Shown: one piece after another, positions 1-5,850 of the stretch
Numbering within the stretch: the first letter of the stretch is position 1
How the letters are laid out: every line of letters begins with the position of its first letter
Origin: Spirochaetota bacterium
GTDB taxonomy: Bacteria; Spirochaetota; Spirochaetia; Treponematales; Breznakiellaceae
Direction: 5' to 3'
Assembly (NCBI GenBank): GCA_023398155.1
Contig: JAEWSV010000238.1
Span: forward strand, 1 to 6,667
DNA length: 6,667 nt
Notes under the pieces: generated by a model
What the model was told of the DNA's origin: nothing
Database searches by the model: none
Seen by the model: the letters and a program-made list of their open reading frames with translations, nothing else
Position numbers and translations under genes: made by a program

Positions 1-508
1 CTTCTACGTCTGGACCATCAGGGGCACGCCGCTCCTCGTCCAACTCTTCTTGATCTTTTACGGGTTGCCCTCGGTCGGCATCCTGCTCGATTCCTTTCCC
101 GCGGCATTGGTCGGTCTCGTCCTCAACGTCGGCGCCTACATGTCGGAGACCATGCGGGCGGCGATATCCTCCATCCCTAAAGGGCAGTGGGAAGCATCGT
201 TCTCCATCGGTATGGGCTGGACCCAGGCCCTTCGCCGCACGATCCTGCCCCAGGCGGCCCGGGTGGCGACCCCTTCCCTCGCGAACACGTTCATCTCCCT
301 CGTGAAGGATACATCCATGGCGGCCGCCTTGACCGTCCCGGAAATGTTCCACGCGGCCCAGCAGATCGCCGCCGTCACCTATGAGCCCCTCATCCTCTAT
401 TCGGAGGTCGCACTCATCTACCTGCTCTTCAGTTCCGTCCTCTCCGCCCTCCAAACGAGGCTGGAGAAGCGCCTGGCCCTCCATGTCGCAGCGGAGGCCG
501 CATCGTGA
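1..508 (+). CDS. Polar amino-acid ABC transporter permease (3' part)
   Basis: Inner-membrane subunit of an ABC importer of the His/Glu/Gln/Arg/cystine class. It forms the channel and couples to the ATPase encoded next to it. The gene is cut by the left edge: the reading frame is open from base 2 and gives 168 residues. The family is usually about 215-225 residues, so roughly the first 50 are missing. Visible marks are RGTPLLVQLF near the left end, which is typical of this class, two hydrophobic segments at about residues 10-30 and 33-50, and the EAA loop at residues 64-83 (E64-A-S, G70, I81-L-P83) that docks on the ATPase. A last hydrophobic segment lies near 130-152. The TTG at 50 is internal to the frame and is not the start. 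The stop TGA overlaps the GTG start of the ATPase gene, so the two are translationally coupled. The assignment is firm; the substrate is inferred from the partner. Confidence 0.93.
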   Translation, partial: FYVWTIRGTPLLVQLFLIFYGLPSVGILLDSFPAALVGLVLNVGAYMSETMRAAISSIPKGQWEASFSIGMGWTQALRRTILPQAARVATPSLANTFISLVKDTSMAAALTVPEMFHAAQQIAAVTYEPLILYSEVALIYLLFSSVLSALQTRLEKRLALHVAAEAAS

Positions 509-1272
509 TCGCCGCCGATTCCCTCGTCAAGAGCTTCGGCTCGCTCCGCGTCCTGGACCGGATCACGTTCTCCCTGCCGAAAGGTGGAGTGACCGCCGTC
601 ATAGGTCCATCGGGCGGGGGCAAGAGCACCCTGCTCCGCTGCATCAACTTGCTGGAAAAACCCGAATCGGGGACGCTCGTCGTAGGCGACATGCGGCTCG
701 ATTTGAACGACGTCCGCCGGTTGCATCGTGCGGACATACTCAGGCTCCGGCGCAAGACGGGTATGATTTTCCAGAATTTCCAGCTCTTCCCGCACCGAAC
801 CGCGCTGCAGAACGTGATGGAAGGTTTGGAGATCGTCCTCGGCTGGAAGAGCGACGCCGCGCGTAGCCGCGCCATGGAGCTCTTGGAGCGGGTCGGGCTG
901 CCGCATAAGGCGGCCGCGTATCCGGCGACCCTCTCCGGCGGTCAACAGCAGCGGGTGGCCATCGCCCGGGCCCTCGCGCTCTCCCCCGAGGTCCTGCTCT
1001 GCGACGAGCCGACTTCGGCGCTGGACCCCGAACTCGCGGCGGAAGTCGTGGAGGTCCTGAAATCGCTCGCGGTCGAGGGTATGACGATGCTCATCGCGAC
1101 CCACGACCTCCGCCTGGCGGCGTCGGTCGCTTCGGAGGTCCTCTTCCTGGACGGCGGAACCATCGTCGAGTCGGGGCCGCCCGCGACCATGTTCACCCAT
1201 CCGACCCAGCCGCGGACGCGCGCCTTCGTCTCCACGATTACGGGATTGGCGCCGGAGGACTACGCGCTCTAG
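505..1272 (+). CDS. Polar amino-acid ABC transporter ATPase, cystine-type (GlnQ/TcyN-like)
   Basis: Cytoplasmic ATPase that powers the amino-acid importer whose permease is encoded just upstream. The 255 residues match the usual size. All nucleotide-binding parts are present: Walker A GPSGGGKST at 34-42, Q-loop around Q90 (FQNFQLFPHRT), signature LSGGQ at 143-147, Walker B VLLCDE at 163-168, D-loop SALD at 171-174 and switch histidine H200. The stretches FQNFQLFPHRT, SYP/AYP before the signature, and the C-terminal QPRTRAF resemble the cystine ATPase TcyN/YecC of enteric bacteria as I remember it. Cystine or a related polar amino acid is therefore the best guess, not a proof. The GTG start at 505 overlaps the permease stop by four bases (GTGA). 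No binding-protein gene follows, so it must lie upstream of the window or elsewhere. The stop shares CTAG with the stop of the convergent gene. Confidence 0.93.
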   Translation: MIAADSLVKSFGSLRVLDRITFSLPKGGVTAVIGPSGGGKSTLLRCINLLEKPESGTLVVGDMRLDLNDVRRLHRADILRLRRKTGMIFQNFQLFPHRTALQNVMEGLEIVLGWKSDAARSRAMELLERVGLPHKAAAYPATLSGGQQQRVAIARALALSPEVLLCDEPTSALDPELAAEVVEVLKSLAVEGMTMLIATHDLRLAASVASEVLFLDGGTIVESGPPATMFTHPTQPRTRAFVSTITGLAPEDYAL

Positions 1273-1841
1273 AAGACGGTTTGGACGGCGAACGCGGTCC
1301 AGCCGCCTACCGCCAAGGTCCCCAACACGAGGCTCGCTACCTTACCCCGCCGCGCGGCGCGTTCAAGGCGCGCTATCCGCGTTTCCGCCGCGTTCCTGTA
1401 CGACGCGAACGAGGCTTCCAAGTTCGTCAAGGAGGATTCCGCTTTCGACAACGCCGTCCTGAGCTCGGCCGATACCGACTCCGAGCTCTCCGCACTGCGC
1501 GCGAGCTCGGTCGATGTCGTCCGCAAGCTTTCCAACTCGTTCCTCAGCGCGTCGAGTTCGGCTTTCGAGCTCTCGAGCGTACGCAGCAATTCGCCCGAGC
1601 TCCGCTTCGAGACGTCGAGCTCGCTCTTGAGCGTCTCGTTGAGCCGCCCGAGCAGCGTCGAGATCTCGACCAGCCGCGAGAGCTCGGTCACGGAGATCGT
1701 CACGGTAGCGTCCGCTGCGGTATCCGAGCAGAAGGCCGACGACGAGGGCGCCGACAAGAAAGCCGCACACAAAAGCGCGGACAGCGCGCGACCGCGGAAA
1801 GAGCGGAACGTGGAAAAGGTTGCCCATCGATTGCTTCCCAT
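1269..1841 (-). CDS. Exported coiled-coil protein with C-terminal membrane segment, function unknown
   Basis: 190-residue protein of unknown function. The start is a basic region (arginines 5, 13, 16, 18) followed by a hydrophobic core at 19-31 and a small-residue stretch to A36, which reads as a signal peptide. Residues 50-160 are Ser/Glu/Leu/Ala-rich with leucines at heptad-like spacing and almost no proline, so a long coiled coil is likely. Residues 167-190 (GKVASLVLGTLAVGG onward) are a hydrophobic C-terminal segment. The rod would therefore lie outside the cytoplasm, tied to the membrane by its C terminus. I chose ATG at 1841 because it fits the signal peptide and lies just below a TTGACG-18-TACACT promoter; an upstream in-frame TTG at 1886 would fall inside that promoter's -35. 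Wobble-position GC over 1501-1560 is 17 of 20 in this frame, against 9 and 11 in the other two phases, which supports the frame. It resembles small secreted coiled-coil or phage lysis-type proteins only in architecture. Confidence 0.7.
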   Translation of the reverse strand: MGSNRWATFSTFRSFRGRALSALLCAAFLSAPSSSAFCSDTAADATVTISVTELSRLVEISTLLGRLNETLKSELDVSKRSSGELLRTLESSKAELDALRNELESLRTTSTELARSAESSESVSAELRTALSKAESSLTNLEASFASYRNAAETRIARLERAARRGKVASLVLGTLAVGGWTAFAVQTVF

Positions 1842-1856
1842 ACCGTGATGGTGATC

Positions 1857-1886
1857 AGTGTAGGGCGTGCGGGGCCTGCCCGTCAA
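1857..1886 (-). promoter_or_regulatory. Sigma-70-type promoter for the coiled-coil gene
   Basis: On the minus strand TTGACG (plus bases 1886-1881) and TACACT (1862-1857) are 18 bases apart. This is a good -35 and a fair -10. Fifteen bases separate the -10 from the ATG at 1841, so the leader would be only about 8 nucleotides, and no Shine-Dalgarno is visible. The -35 lies between the -10 of the divergent gene and that gene's weak -35, so the two promoters overlap. Confidence 0.55.
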
Positions 1887-1899
1887 ACGAAATCCGCGC

Positions 1900-1912
1900 T
1901 ATACTGCTTCCC
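1900..1912 (+). promoter_or_regulatory. -10 box and start region of the DUF155-like gene, probably leaderless
   Basis: TATACT at 1900-1905 is five of six to the consensus. The ATG at 1913 comes after a seven-base gap, about where RNA synthesis should begin, and there is no Shine-Dalgarno. The matching -35 (1877-1882, TGCCCG) is poor, so an activator or another recognition element may be needed. Confidence 0.5.
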
Positions 1913-3079
1913 ATGACAGCCGCCGCGAAAGAAGAGCGCCTTTTCGAAATCGTCCACTTTTCCATCCACGATGTGGGACGGGCGATAGATCTCTCGCTTC
2001 TCGCGCCGGCCGCCGCGGACGCCGAATCCCTCGCCCGGCGTATGGGTCACGGAACGCCGGCCCGCCGGGATACGCCCGCGTCGCTCTCGCTCCCCCGCCC
2101 GCTCCGGTTTCCCTTACGTTCGGCGCACGCCGAAGGTTTCGGCGAGTTGGTTTCCGAGGCCAAGATCTACGACGATGGAGCGGTCACGGTGGTGATCCGC
2201 GGCCGCGCGCGCCTCCGGTTCGATGATCTCGGCCCGCTCTCCCGCGGCGCGATCGTGCCCCATCGCGACGCGAAGGTCACCTTGGACGCCTGGGCGCAAA
2301 CGCTTTTCGCGGAAGCCGTGGATATCGTCGCGCCGGCGGTGATCGATCCGGTACGGGAAGAATCCGCGGACCGGGAGTCTTACACGGCCTTCTGCCTCCT
2401 GGAATGCGACGAGGCTCCCGCGGCCTTCATAGCCGCCCACCGCGAAGCGGCGGCGACCCTGCTCATCGGGGAGGAAGCGGGGGGGGCGCTACACGAGTCC
2501 CAGATCCAGGCGGCGCTTTGCCGTCCCTTCTCTTACGGAGCCCATGACTACGCGGTCTTCGATATGGACCGCTGCATCCTGATCGATCCGCGCGGCGATT
2601 ACAACGACATCCTCCTCATCGTGGAGCACGCGAATTACCGGCTTCTGGAACTCCGATCCTTGGACCGCCACCTGGATCATCGCTTGGACGAGGCGGAGAA
2701 GGACTTGACCGCGTACGGGACGCGACGGCGCGGCCGAAAATTGCGTCGTCGCCTGCGCGGTAACGCGACGCGGGCCAAATTCGCCCGGATCCAGGAACTC
2801 CGCTTCGACTCCCTCTTCATCCTGGAAAACCTGGAGAACTCCTCCAAGATCATCGGCGATTTCTACCTCGGCCAGATCTACGACCAGCTCTGCACGATCC
2901 TCAACACGGACGGCTGGAGCCGGTCCGTACAGCGCCGCCTCGATGTCCTATCCTCAGTCTACGATATGGCCAAGACCGATTCGTCGGAGCGGCGCATGCT
3001 CGGCCTGGAGATCGTCTTCATCGTGGTCTGCATAATCTTTCCGGTCATCCAGATCGTTCAGGTCTTGTTGCTCGATTGA
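1913..3079 (+). CDS. RMD1/DUF155-like membrane-anchored protein
   Basis: 388-residue protein that fits the layout of the RMD1/YagE (DUF155) family. Fungal and animal members act in mitochondria; the bacterial members have no settled function. The N terminus (VHFSIHDVGRAIDLSLL, residues 14-30) matches the family's opening with its IDL. A later stretch, KIYDDGAVTVVIRGR, fits the family's beta region. The conserved core runs from FSY at 206-208 through D217-x-D219, IDP at 224-226, EHAN at 238-241 and LLELR at 244-248 to LD at 254-255. A charged, mostly helical region follows, and a membrane segment at about 365-387 ends the chain. Most of the protein should face the cytoplasm. I chose ATG 1913 over an upstream in-frame ATG at 1820 because family similarity begins here and the -10 box lies just before it. 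Family assignment is from memory of motifs. Era follows after 22 bases. Confidence 0.65.
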   Translation: MTAAAKEERLFEIVHFSIHDVGRAIDLSLLAPAAADAESLARRMGHGTPARRDTPASLSLPRPLRFPLRSAHAEGFGELVSEAKIYDDGAVTVVIRGRARLRFDDLGPLSRGAIVPHRDAKVTLDAWAQTLFAEAVDIVAPAVIDPVREESADRESYTAFCLLECDEAPAAFIAAHREAAATLLIGEEAGGALHESQIQAALCRPFSYGAHDYAVFDMDRCILIDPRGDYNDILLIVEHANYRLLELRSLDRHLDHRLDEAEKDLTAYGTRRRGRKLRRRLRGNATRAKFARIQELRFDSLFILENLENSSKIIGDFYLGQIYDQLCTILNTDGWSRSVQRRLDVLSSVYDMAKTDSSERRMLGLEIVFIVVCIIFPVIQIVQVLLLD

Positions 3080-3093
3080 CCGCGGGCTATAGT
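3065..3093 (+). promoter_or_regulatory. Promoter for era, inside the end of the preceding gene
   Basis: TTGTTG at 3065-3070 and TATAGT at 3088-3093 are exactly 17 bases apart. The -35 is formed by the leucine codons at the end of the DUF155-like gene. Eight bases separate the -10 from the era ATG at 3102, which predicts a leaderless or nearly leaderless message. The -35 matches consensus at only three positions, so the call rests mainly on the -10 and the spacing. Confidence 0.5.
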
Positions 3094-3101
3094 CGCCTCA
3101 G

Positions 3102-4004
3102 ATGAACCAAGACCCAAAGAAAGCCGCCTTCGTCGCGGTGATAGGCCGACCCTCCGCCGGAAAGTCGACGCTCCTCAATTCTCTCTGCGGAGAGAAGGTA
3201 GCCATCGTCAGTCCCGTCCCCCAGACCACGCGCAACGCCATCCGCGGCATCGTGAACCGCGAGCAAGGGCAGCTCGTCTTCATCGACACGCCAGGACGTC
3301 ACGTCTCCGAGAAAAAACTCAACCGGAAGCTCATGGACGTCGGCGCCAAAGTCCTCGGCGAGGCGGAACTGGTCCTCTACGTACTGGACGCTACGCGGAA
3401 GGCGGGCGAGGAGGAACGCGCGGTCGCGGCCATGCTCGCCCCCGTCGCCGACCGGGTCGTGGCCGCGATCAACAAGATCGACGCGAGCGAGGCGGATCCC
3501 GACGCCGCCCGGGCGTTCCTCGCCGAAGCCCTGCCGACGCTCGGCGAAGACCGAATCGCGCGCATATCGGCGCGCGAGAAGAGCGGCATGGACGCTTTGC
3601 TCGCCGTCCTGTTCGCGCTCGCCCCCGCGGGAGACCCCATGTACCCCGATGATTATTACACCGATCAGGAAGTGGACTTCCGGGTGGCGGAAATCATCAG
3701 GGAGAAGGCGATCAACCGCCTTTCCGAGGAGCTCCCCCATTCCCTGTACGTGGATATCGAGGACACCGAACTCCGGGACGATGGAACGAGGCTTTGGGTC
3801 CGCGCGTTCATCATCGTGGAGCGGGAATCCCAGAAAGGGATAGTCGTCGGAAAAGGCGGCAGCATGATCAAGGCAATCCGCGTCGCCGCCCAGAAGGATT
3901 TGAACTCCATTTTCGATTGGAGGGTCGAGCTGGATCTCCGCGTGAAAGTCGGTAAGGATTGGCGACAAAACGATAAAACGCTCCATCGGCTCATCGATAA
4001 TTGA
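3102..4004 (+). CDS. era: GTPase Era, 16S rRNA-binding ribosome assembly factor
   Basis: Era binds the 3' end of 16S rRNA and checks maturation of the small ribosomal subunit; it is usually essential. The 300 residues are the normal family length. The GTPase domain shows G1 GRPSAGKS at 15-22, the switch I threonines in PQTTRN at 40-45, G3 DTPG at 62-65, G4 NKID at 124-127 and G5 SAR at 156-158. The C-terminal KH domain carries the RNA-binding loop G250-K-G-G253 followed by SMIK. The common Era G1 is GRPNVGKS; here S-A replaces N-V. The catalytic and binding positions remain intact. The start ATG has no Shine-Dalgarno, and a -10 box ends eight bases before it. Read-through from the DUF155-like gene is also possible across the short gap. 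No terminator is evident downstream. Confidence 0.97.
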   Translation: MNQDPKKAAFVAVIGRPSAGKSTLLNSLCGEKVAIVSPVPQTTRNAIRGIVNREQGQLVFIDTPGRHVSEKKLNRKLMDVGAKVLGEAELVLYVLDATRKAGEEERAVAAMLAPVADRVVAAINKIDASEADPDAARAFLAEALPTLGEDRIARISAREKSGMDALLAVLFALAPAGDPMYPDDYYTDQEVDFRVAEIIREKAINRLSEELPHSLYVDIEDTELRDDGTRLWVRAFIIVERESQKGIVVGKGGSMIKAIRVAAQKDLNSIFDWRVELDLRVKVGKDWRQNDKTLHRLIDN

Positions 4005-4015
4005 TATTAGGACTG

Positions 4016-4036
4016 TTGTGTCATCTTAAAACACAA
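4016..4036. repeat. Inverted repeat TTGTGT-9-ACACAA
   Basis: Six-base perfect arms (4016-4021 and 4031-4036) around a nine-base AT-rich loop, 12 bases after the era stop. It has no following T-run, so it is not an intrinsic terminator. It may be a protein-binding site or chance. Confidence 0.3.
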
Positions 4037-4052
4037 ATGCCTCTACAAGATG

Positions 4053-4099
4053 CCATATTAGTCTTTTTACATATCAATCTTTTATAGTGACAAATATGG
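4053..4099. repeat. Inverted repeat CCATATT / AATATGG
   Basis: Seven-base perfect arms at 4053-4059 and 4093-4099, 33 bases apart, lie upstream of the hipB -10. The spacing of arm centres is 40 bases, near four helical turns, which would suit two bound dimers. In such AT-rich DNA chance is a real alternative. Confidence 0.25.
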
Positions 4100-4133
4100 T
4101 ACTTTAAATTTTAAAATCATGATATAATGCCGT

Positions 4134-4514
4134 ATGAGACATCAAGAAGGATACAGCGGGGATTTTTCCCTCATGAGCGATAAGGCGATCGCAGCCGAGC
4201 TTGCGGGGAGGCTCAAACGTACGAGGCTCAACGCCAACCTCACGCAGGCTGAACTCGCCGTCCGCTCGGGGCTGAGCCTCCGGACCGTCATCCGCGCGGA
4301 ATCCGGAGAGACGGGAACCACGATCCTCGCGCTCATCGCCCTCCTCCGCGCGCTCGGCAAACTCGATTCCCTGGATTCCTTCCTTCCAGCGCCCCCGCCG
4401 AGCCCGCTCATGGCGCGCTCACGCGAAACGCCCTATCGCCGCCGGGCTTCCAAACCTCGCAAGACGACCGCTCCGGATACGGGCACCGGTTGGAAGTGGG
4501 GTGACGAGACGTGA
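4134..4514 (+). CDS. hipB: HipB-like antitoxin, Xre-family helix-turn-helix repressor
   Basis: DNA-binding antitoxin that should bind and neutralise the HipA kinase encoded next and repress the operon. Numbered from ATG 4134 it has 126 residues. The Xre helix-turn-helix lies at about residues 23-80, with the landmarks RLKRTRLNANLTQAELA, SGLSLRTVIRAESG and ALIALLRALG. The C-terminal third is a Pro/Arg/Lys-rich, probably disordered tail that ends in WKWGDET, a Trp-containing end I recall in relatives of this family. The start is uncertain. ATG 4134 is only five bases after the -10, so it would be leaderless. ATG 4173 (113 residues) still covers the whole domain and has a weak GGGGA ten bases before it. 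The stop overlaps the hipA start by four bases. Confidence 0.85.
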   Translation: MRHQEGYSGDFSLMSDKAIAAELAGRLKRTRLNANLTQAELAVRSGLSLRTVIRAESGETGTTILALIALLRALGKLDSLDSFLPAPPPSPLMARSRETPYRRRASKPRKTTAPDTGTGWKWGDET

Positions 4515-5830
4515 GCGTCGTATCGGCGGACGTCCTCCTCTGGGGAAGCGTAGCCGGCGCCCTCTATTGGGACAGCGCGCGGTCGCTCGGCTACTTCGAG
4601 TACGCTCCGGCCTTTCTCGGCGCTCCCGTGGAGATAGCCCCGCTCACCATGCCGCGGTCGGCCGGAATCTTCAGCTTTCCGGAACTCCCGAGGCAAACCT
4701 TCAAAGGGCTGCCCGGCCTGCTCGCGGATTCCCTTCCGGATAAATTCGGCAATGCGGTAATCGACCGCTGGCTCGCGGAGCGGGGCCGGCTTCCGGAAAG
4801 CTTCACCCCCGTGGAACGCCTCTGCTATATCGGTTCGCGCGGCATGGGGGCCTTGGAATTCCGGCCCGCGCTAAAGGAAGGTACGGACGGATCGAGTCCC
4901 CTCGACCTCGCGGAACTCGTCCAGTTGGCGAATCGGGTACTCTCCGATCGCTCGAGCCTCCGGACCCGCCTCCAGGACGGAGGTCCCTCTGAGCTGGATG
5001 CCATCCTTTCGGTAGGCGCCTCGGCGGGCGGAGCCCGCGCCAAGGCCGTAGTCGCGTGGAACCGGACCTCCGGTGAGCTGCGATCGGGACAATCGCAGGC
5101 CCCTTCTCCCTTCGAATATTGGATACTGAAATTCGACGGAGTGACCGGAAACGCGGACAAGGAACTCGGCGATCCGCGGGGATTCGGCCGCCTGGAGTAC
5201 GCGTACCACCTCATGGCCCGGGCGGCGCGCATCGACATGACCGAATGCCGCTTGCTCAAGGAAGGCGGACGCGCCCACTTCATGACCAAAAGATTCGACC
5301 GGACCGAAGCGGGCGGGAAAATCCATATGCAGAGCCTCTGCGCGATCGCCCACTACGATTTCAACCTGGCCGGCGCCTACGGGTACGAACAGGCGTTCAT
5401 GACGGTCAAGCGCCTGCGGATGGACGCCCTCGCCGAGAAGACCGCATTGGAGCAACTCTTCAGGCGCATGGCGTTCAACCTCATGGCGCGCAATCAAGAC
5501 GACCACACGAAAAACATCGCCTTCCTCATGGATCGATCGGGCGCTTGGCGGCTCGCCCCGGCCTACGACCTCACCTTCGCCTACAATCCCGCGGGAGCTT
5601 GGACCTCCAGCCACCAGATGACGGTGAACGGCAAGCGGGACGGTTTCACGGTGGACGACCTCCTAGCCGCCGCCGCGGCTGCCGACCTGCGGCCTCCGCG
5701 CGCCAAGAGCATCATCGCCGAAGTCGCCGCCGCAGTCTCAGACTGGCCGCTCTCCGCGTCGGAGGCCGGCGTGCCGAAGGCGTGGACGGAAGCGGTCGCA
5801 TCGGCCCATCGGATGGAACTCGCGCTCTAG
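4511..5830 (+). CDS. hipA: HipA-family serine/threonine kinase toxin
   Basis: Toxin kinase of a type II toxin-antitoxin system. The best studied HipA phosphorylates glutamyl-tRNA synthetase, which stops translation and causes dormancy; the target here is unknown. At 439 residues it is full length. The N-terminal lobe shows FSFPELP at 54-60 and GLPGLLADSLPDKFGN at 66-81. The glycine-rich loop SAGGARAK at 171-178 places S171 where E. coli HipA has its autophosphorylated S150. K207 (WILKFDG) is the likely ATP lysine. The catalytic loop NQDDHTKN at 328-335 gives D330 as base and N335 as metal ligand, and YDL at 352-354 is the DFG-like site with D353. No motif is missing, so an active kinase is expected. 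The GTG start at 4511 overlaps the hipB stop (GTGA), which ensures the antitoxin is made first. Base composition resembles the neighbours. Confidence 0.95.
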   Translation: MSVVSADVLLWGSVAGALYWDSARSLGYFEYAPAFLGAPVEIAPLTMPRSAGIFSFPELPRQTFKGLPGLLADSLPDKFGNAVIDRWLAERGRLPESFTPVERLCYIGSRGMGALEFRPALKEGTDGSSPLDLAELVQLANRVLSDRSSLRTRLQDGGPSELDAILSVGASAGGARAKAVVAWNRTSGELRSGQSQAPSPFEYWILKFDGVTGNADKELGDPRGFGRLEYAYHLMARAARIDMTECRLLKEGGRAHFMTKRFDRTEAGGKIHMQSLCAIAHYDFNLAGAYGYEQAFMTVKRLRMDALAEKTALEQLFRRMAFNLMARNQDDHTKNIAFLMDRSGAWRLAPAYDLTFAYNPAGAWTSSHQMTVNGKRDGFTVDDLLAAAAAADLRPPRAKSIIAEVAAAVSDWPLSASEAGVPKAWTEAVASAHRMELAL

Positions 5831-5850
5831 CGGATGCGCTCCATCGAAAC

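Larger units (their letters stand above)
4005..4133 (+). promoter_or_regulatory. AT-rich control region of hipBA with extended -10 promoter
   Basis: By hand count this spacer has 36 G/C of 129 bases (28%), far below its neighbours. At its right end, TGA-TATAAT (4120-4128) is an extended -10 with a perfect hexamer and no good -35 at 17-18 bases, as extended -10 promoters allow. The 8-base palindrome ATCATGAT (4116-4123) overlaps it and could be part of an operator. A second possible -10 is TATAGT at 4083-4088, without a clear -35. HipB-type antitoxins usually repress their own operon, so operator sites are expected here, but I cannot identify them with certainty. I see no gene in this stretch and no convincing terminator for era. 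Confidence 0.6.

Noticed and set aside
1273..1848. Plus-strand frame open for about 190 codons directly after, and in frame with, the ATPase stop
   Set aside because: It has no ATG until 1627 and gives a Ser/Arg-rich, low-complexity product. First-position GC is lower than second-position GC over 1501-1560, the reverse of real genes. It is the antisense shadow of the coiled-coil gene.
1820..1912. Upstream in-frame ATG extension of the DUF155-like gene
   Set aside because: The 31 extra residues include a Cys-rich stretch without family similarity and would span the divergent promoters; ATG 1913 fits the family start.
4047..4068. Possible terminator for era: AAGA/TCTT arms next to a run of five T
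   Set aside because: The stem has only four pairs and is AT-rich, so it is too weak to call an intrinsic terminator.
4037..4087. Sixteen-codon frame (MPLQDAILVFLHINLL) in the AT-rich spacer, a possible leader peptide
   Set aside because: No ribosome site, no attenuator hairpin or run of regulatory codons, and such a length is expected by chance.
1263..5830. Identical decamer CGCGCTCTAG at the ends of the ATPase and hipA genes
   Set aside because: Both proteins happen to end in Ala-Leu with the same codons and TAG; two short matches do not make a repeat family.
5821..5850. Possible bidirectional terminator between hipA and the acyl-CoA synthetase gene
   Set aside because: GCGCTC occurs twice here as a direct repeat, not an inverted one, and no stable hairpin or T-run is present.
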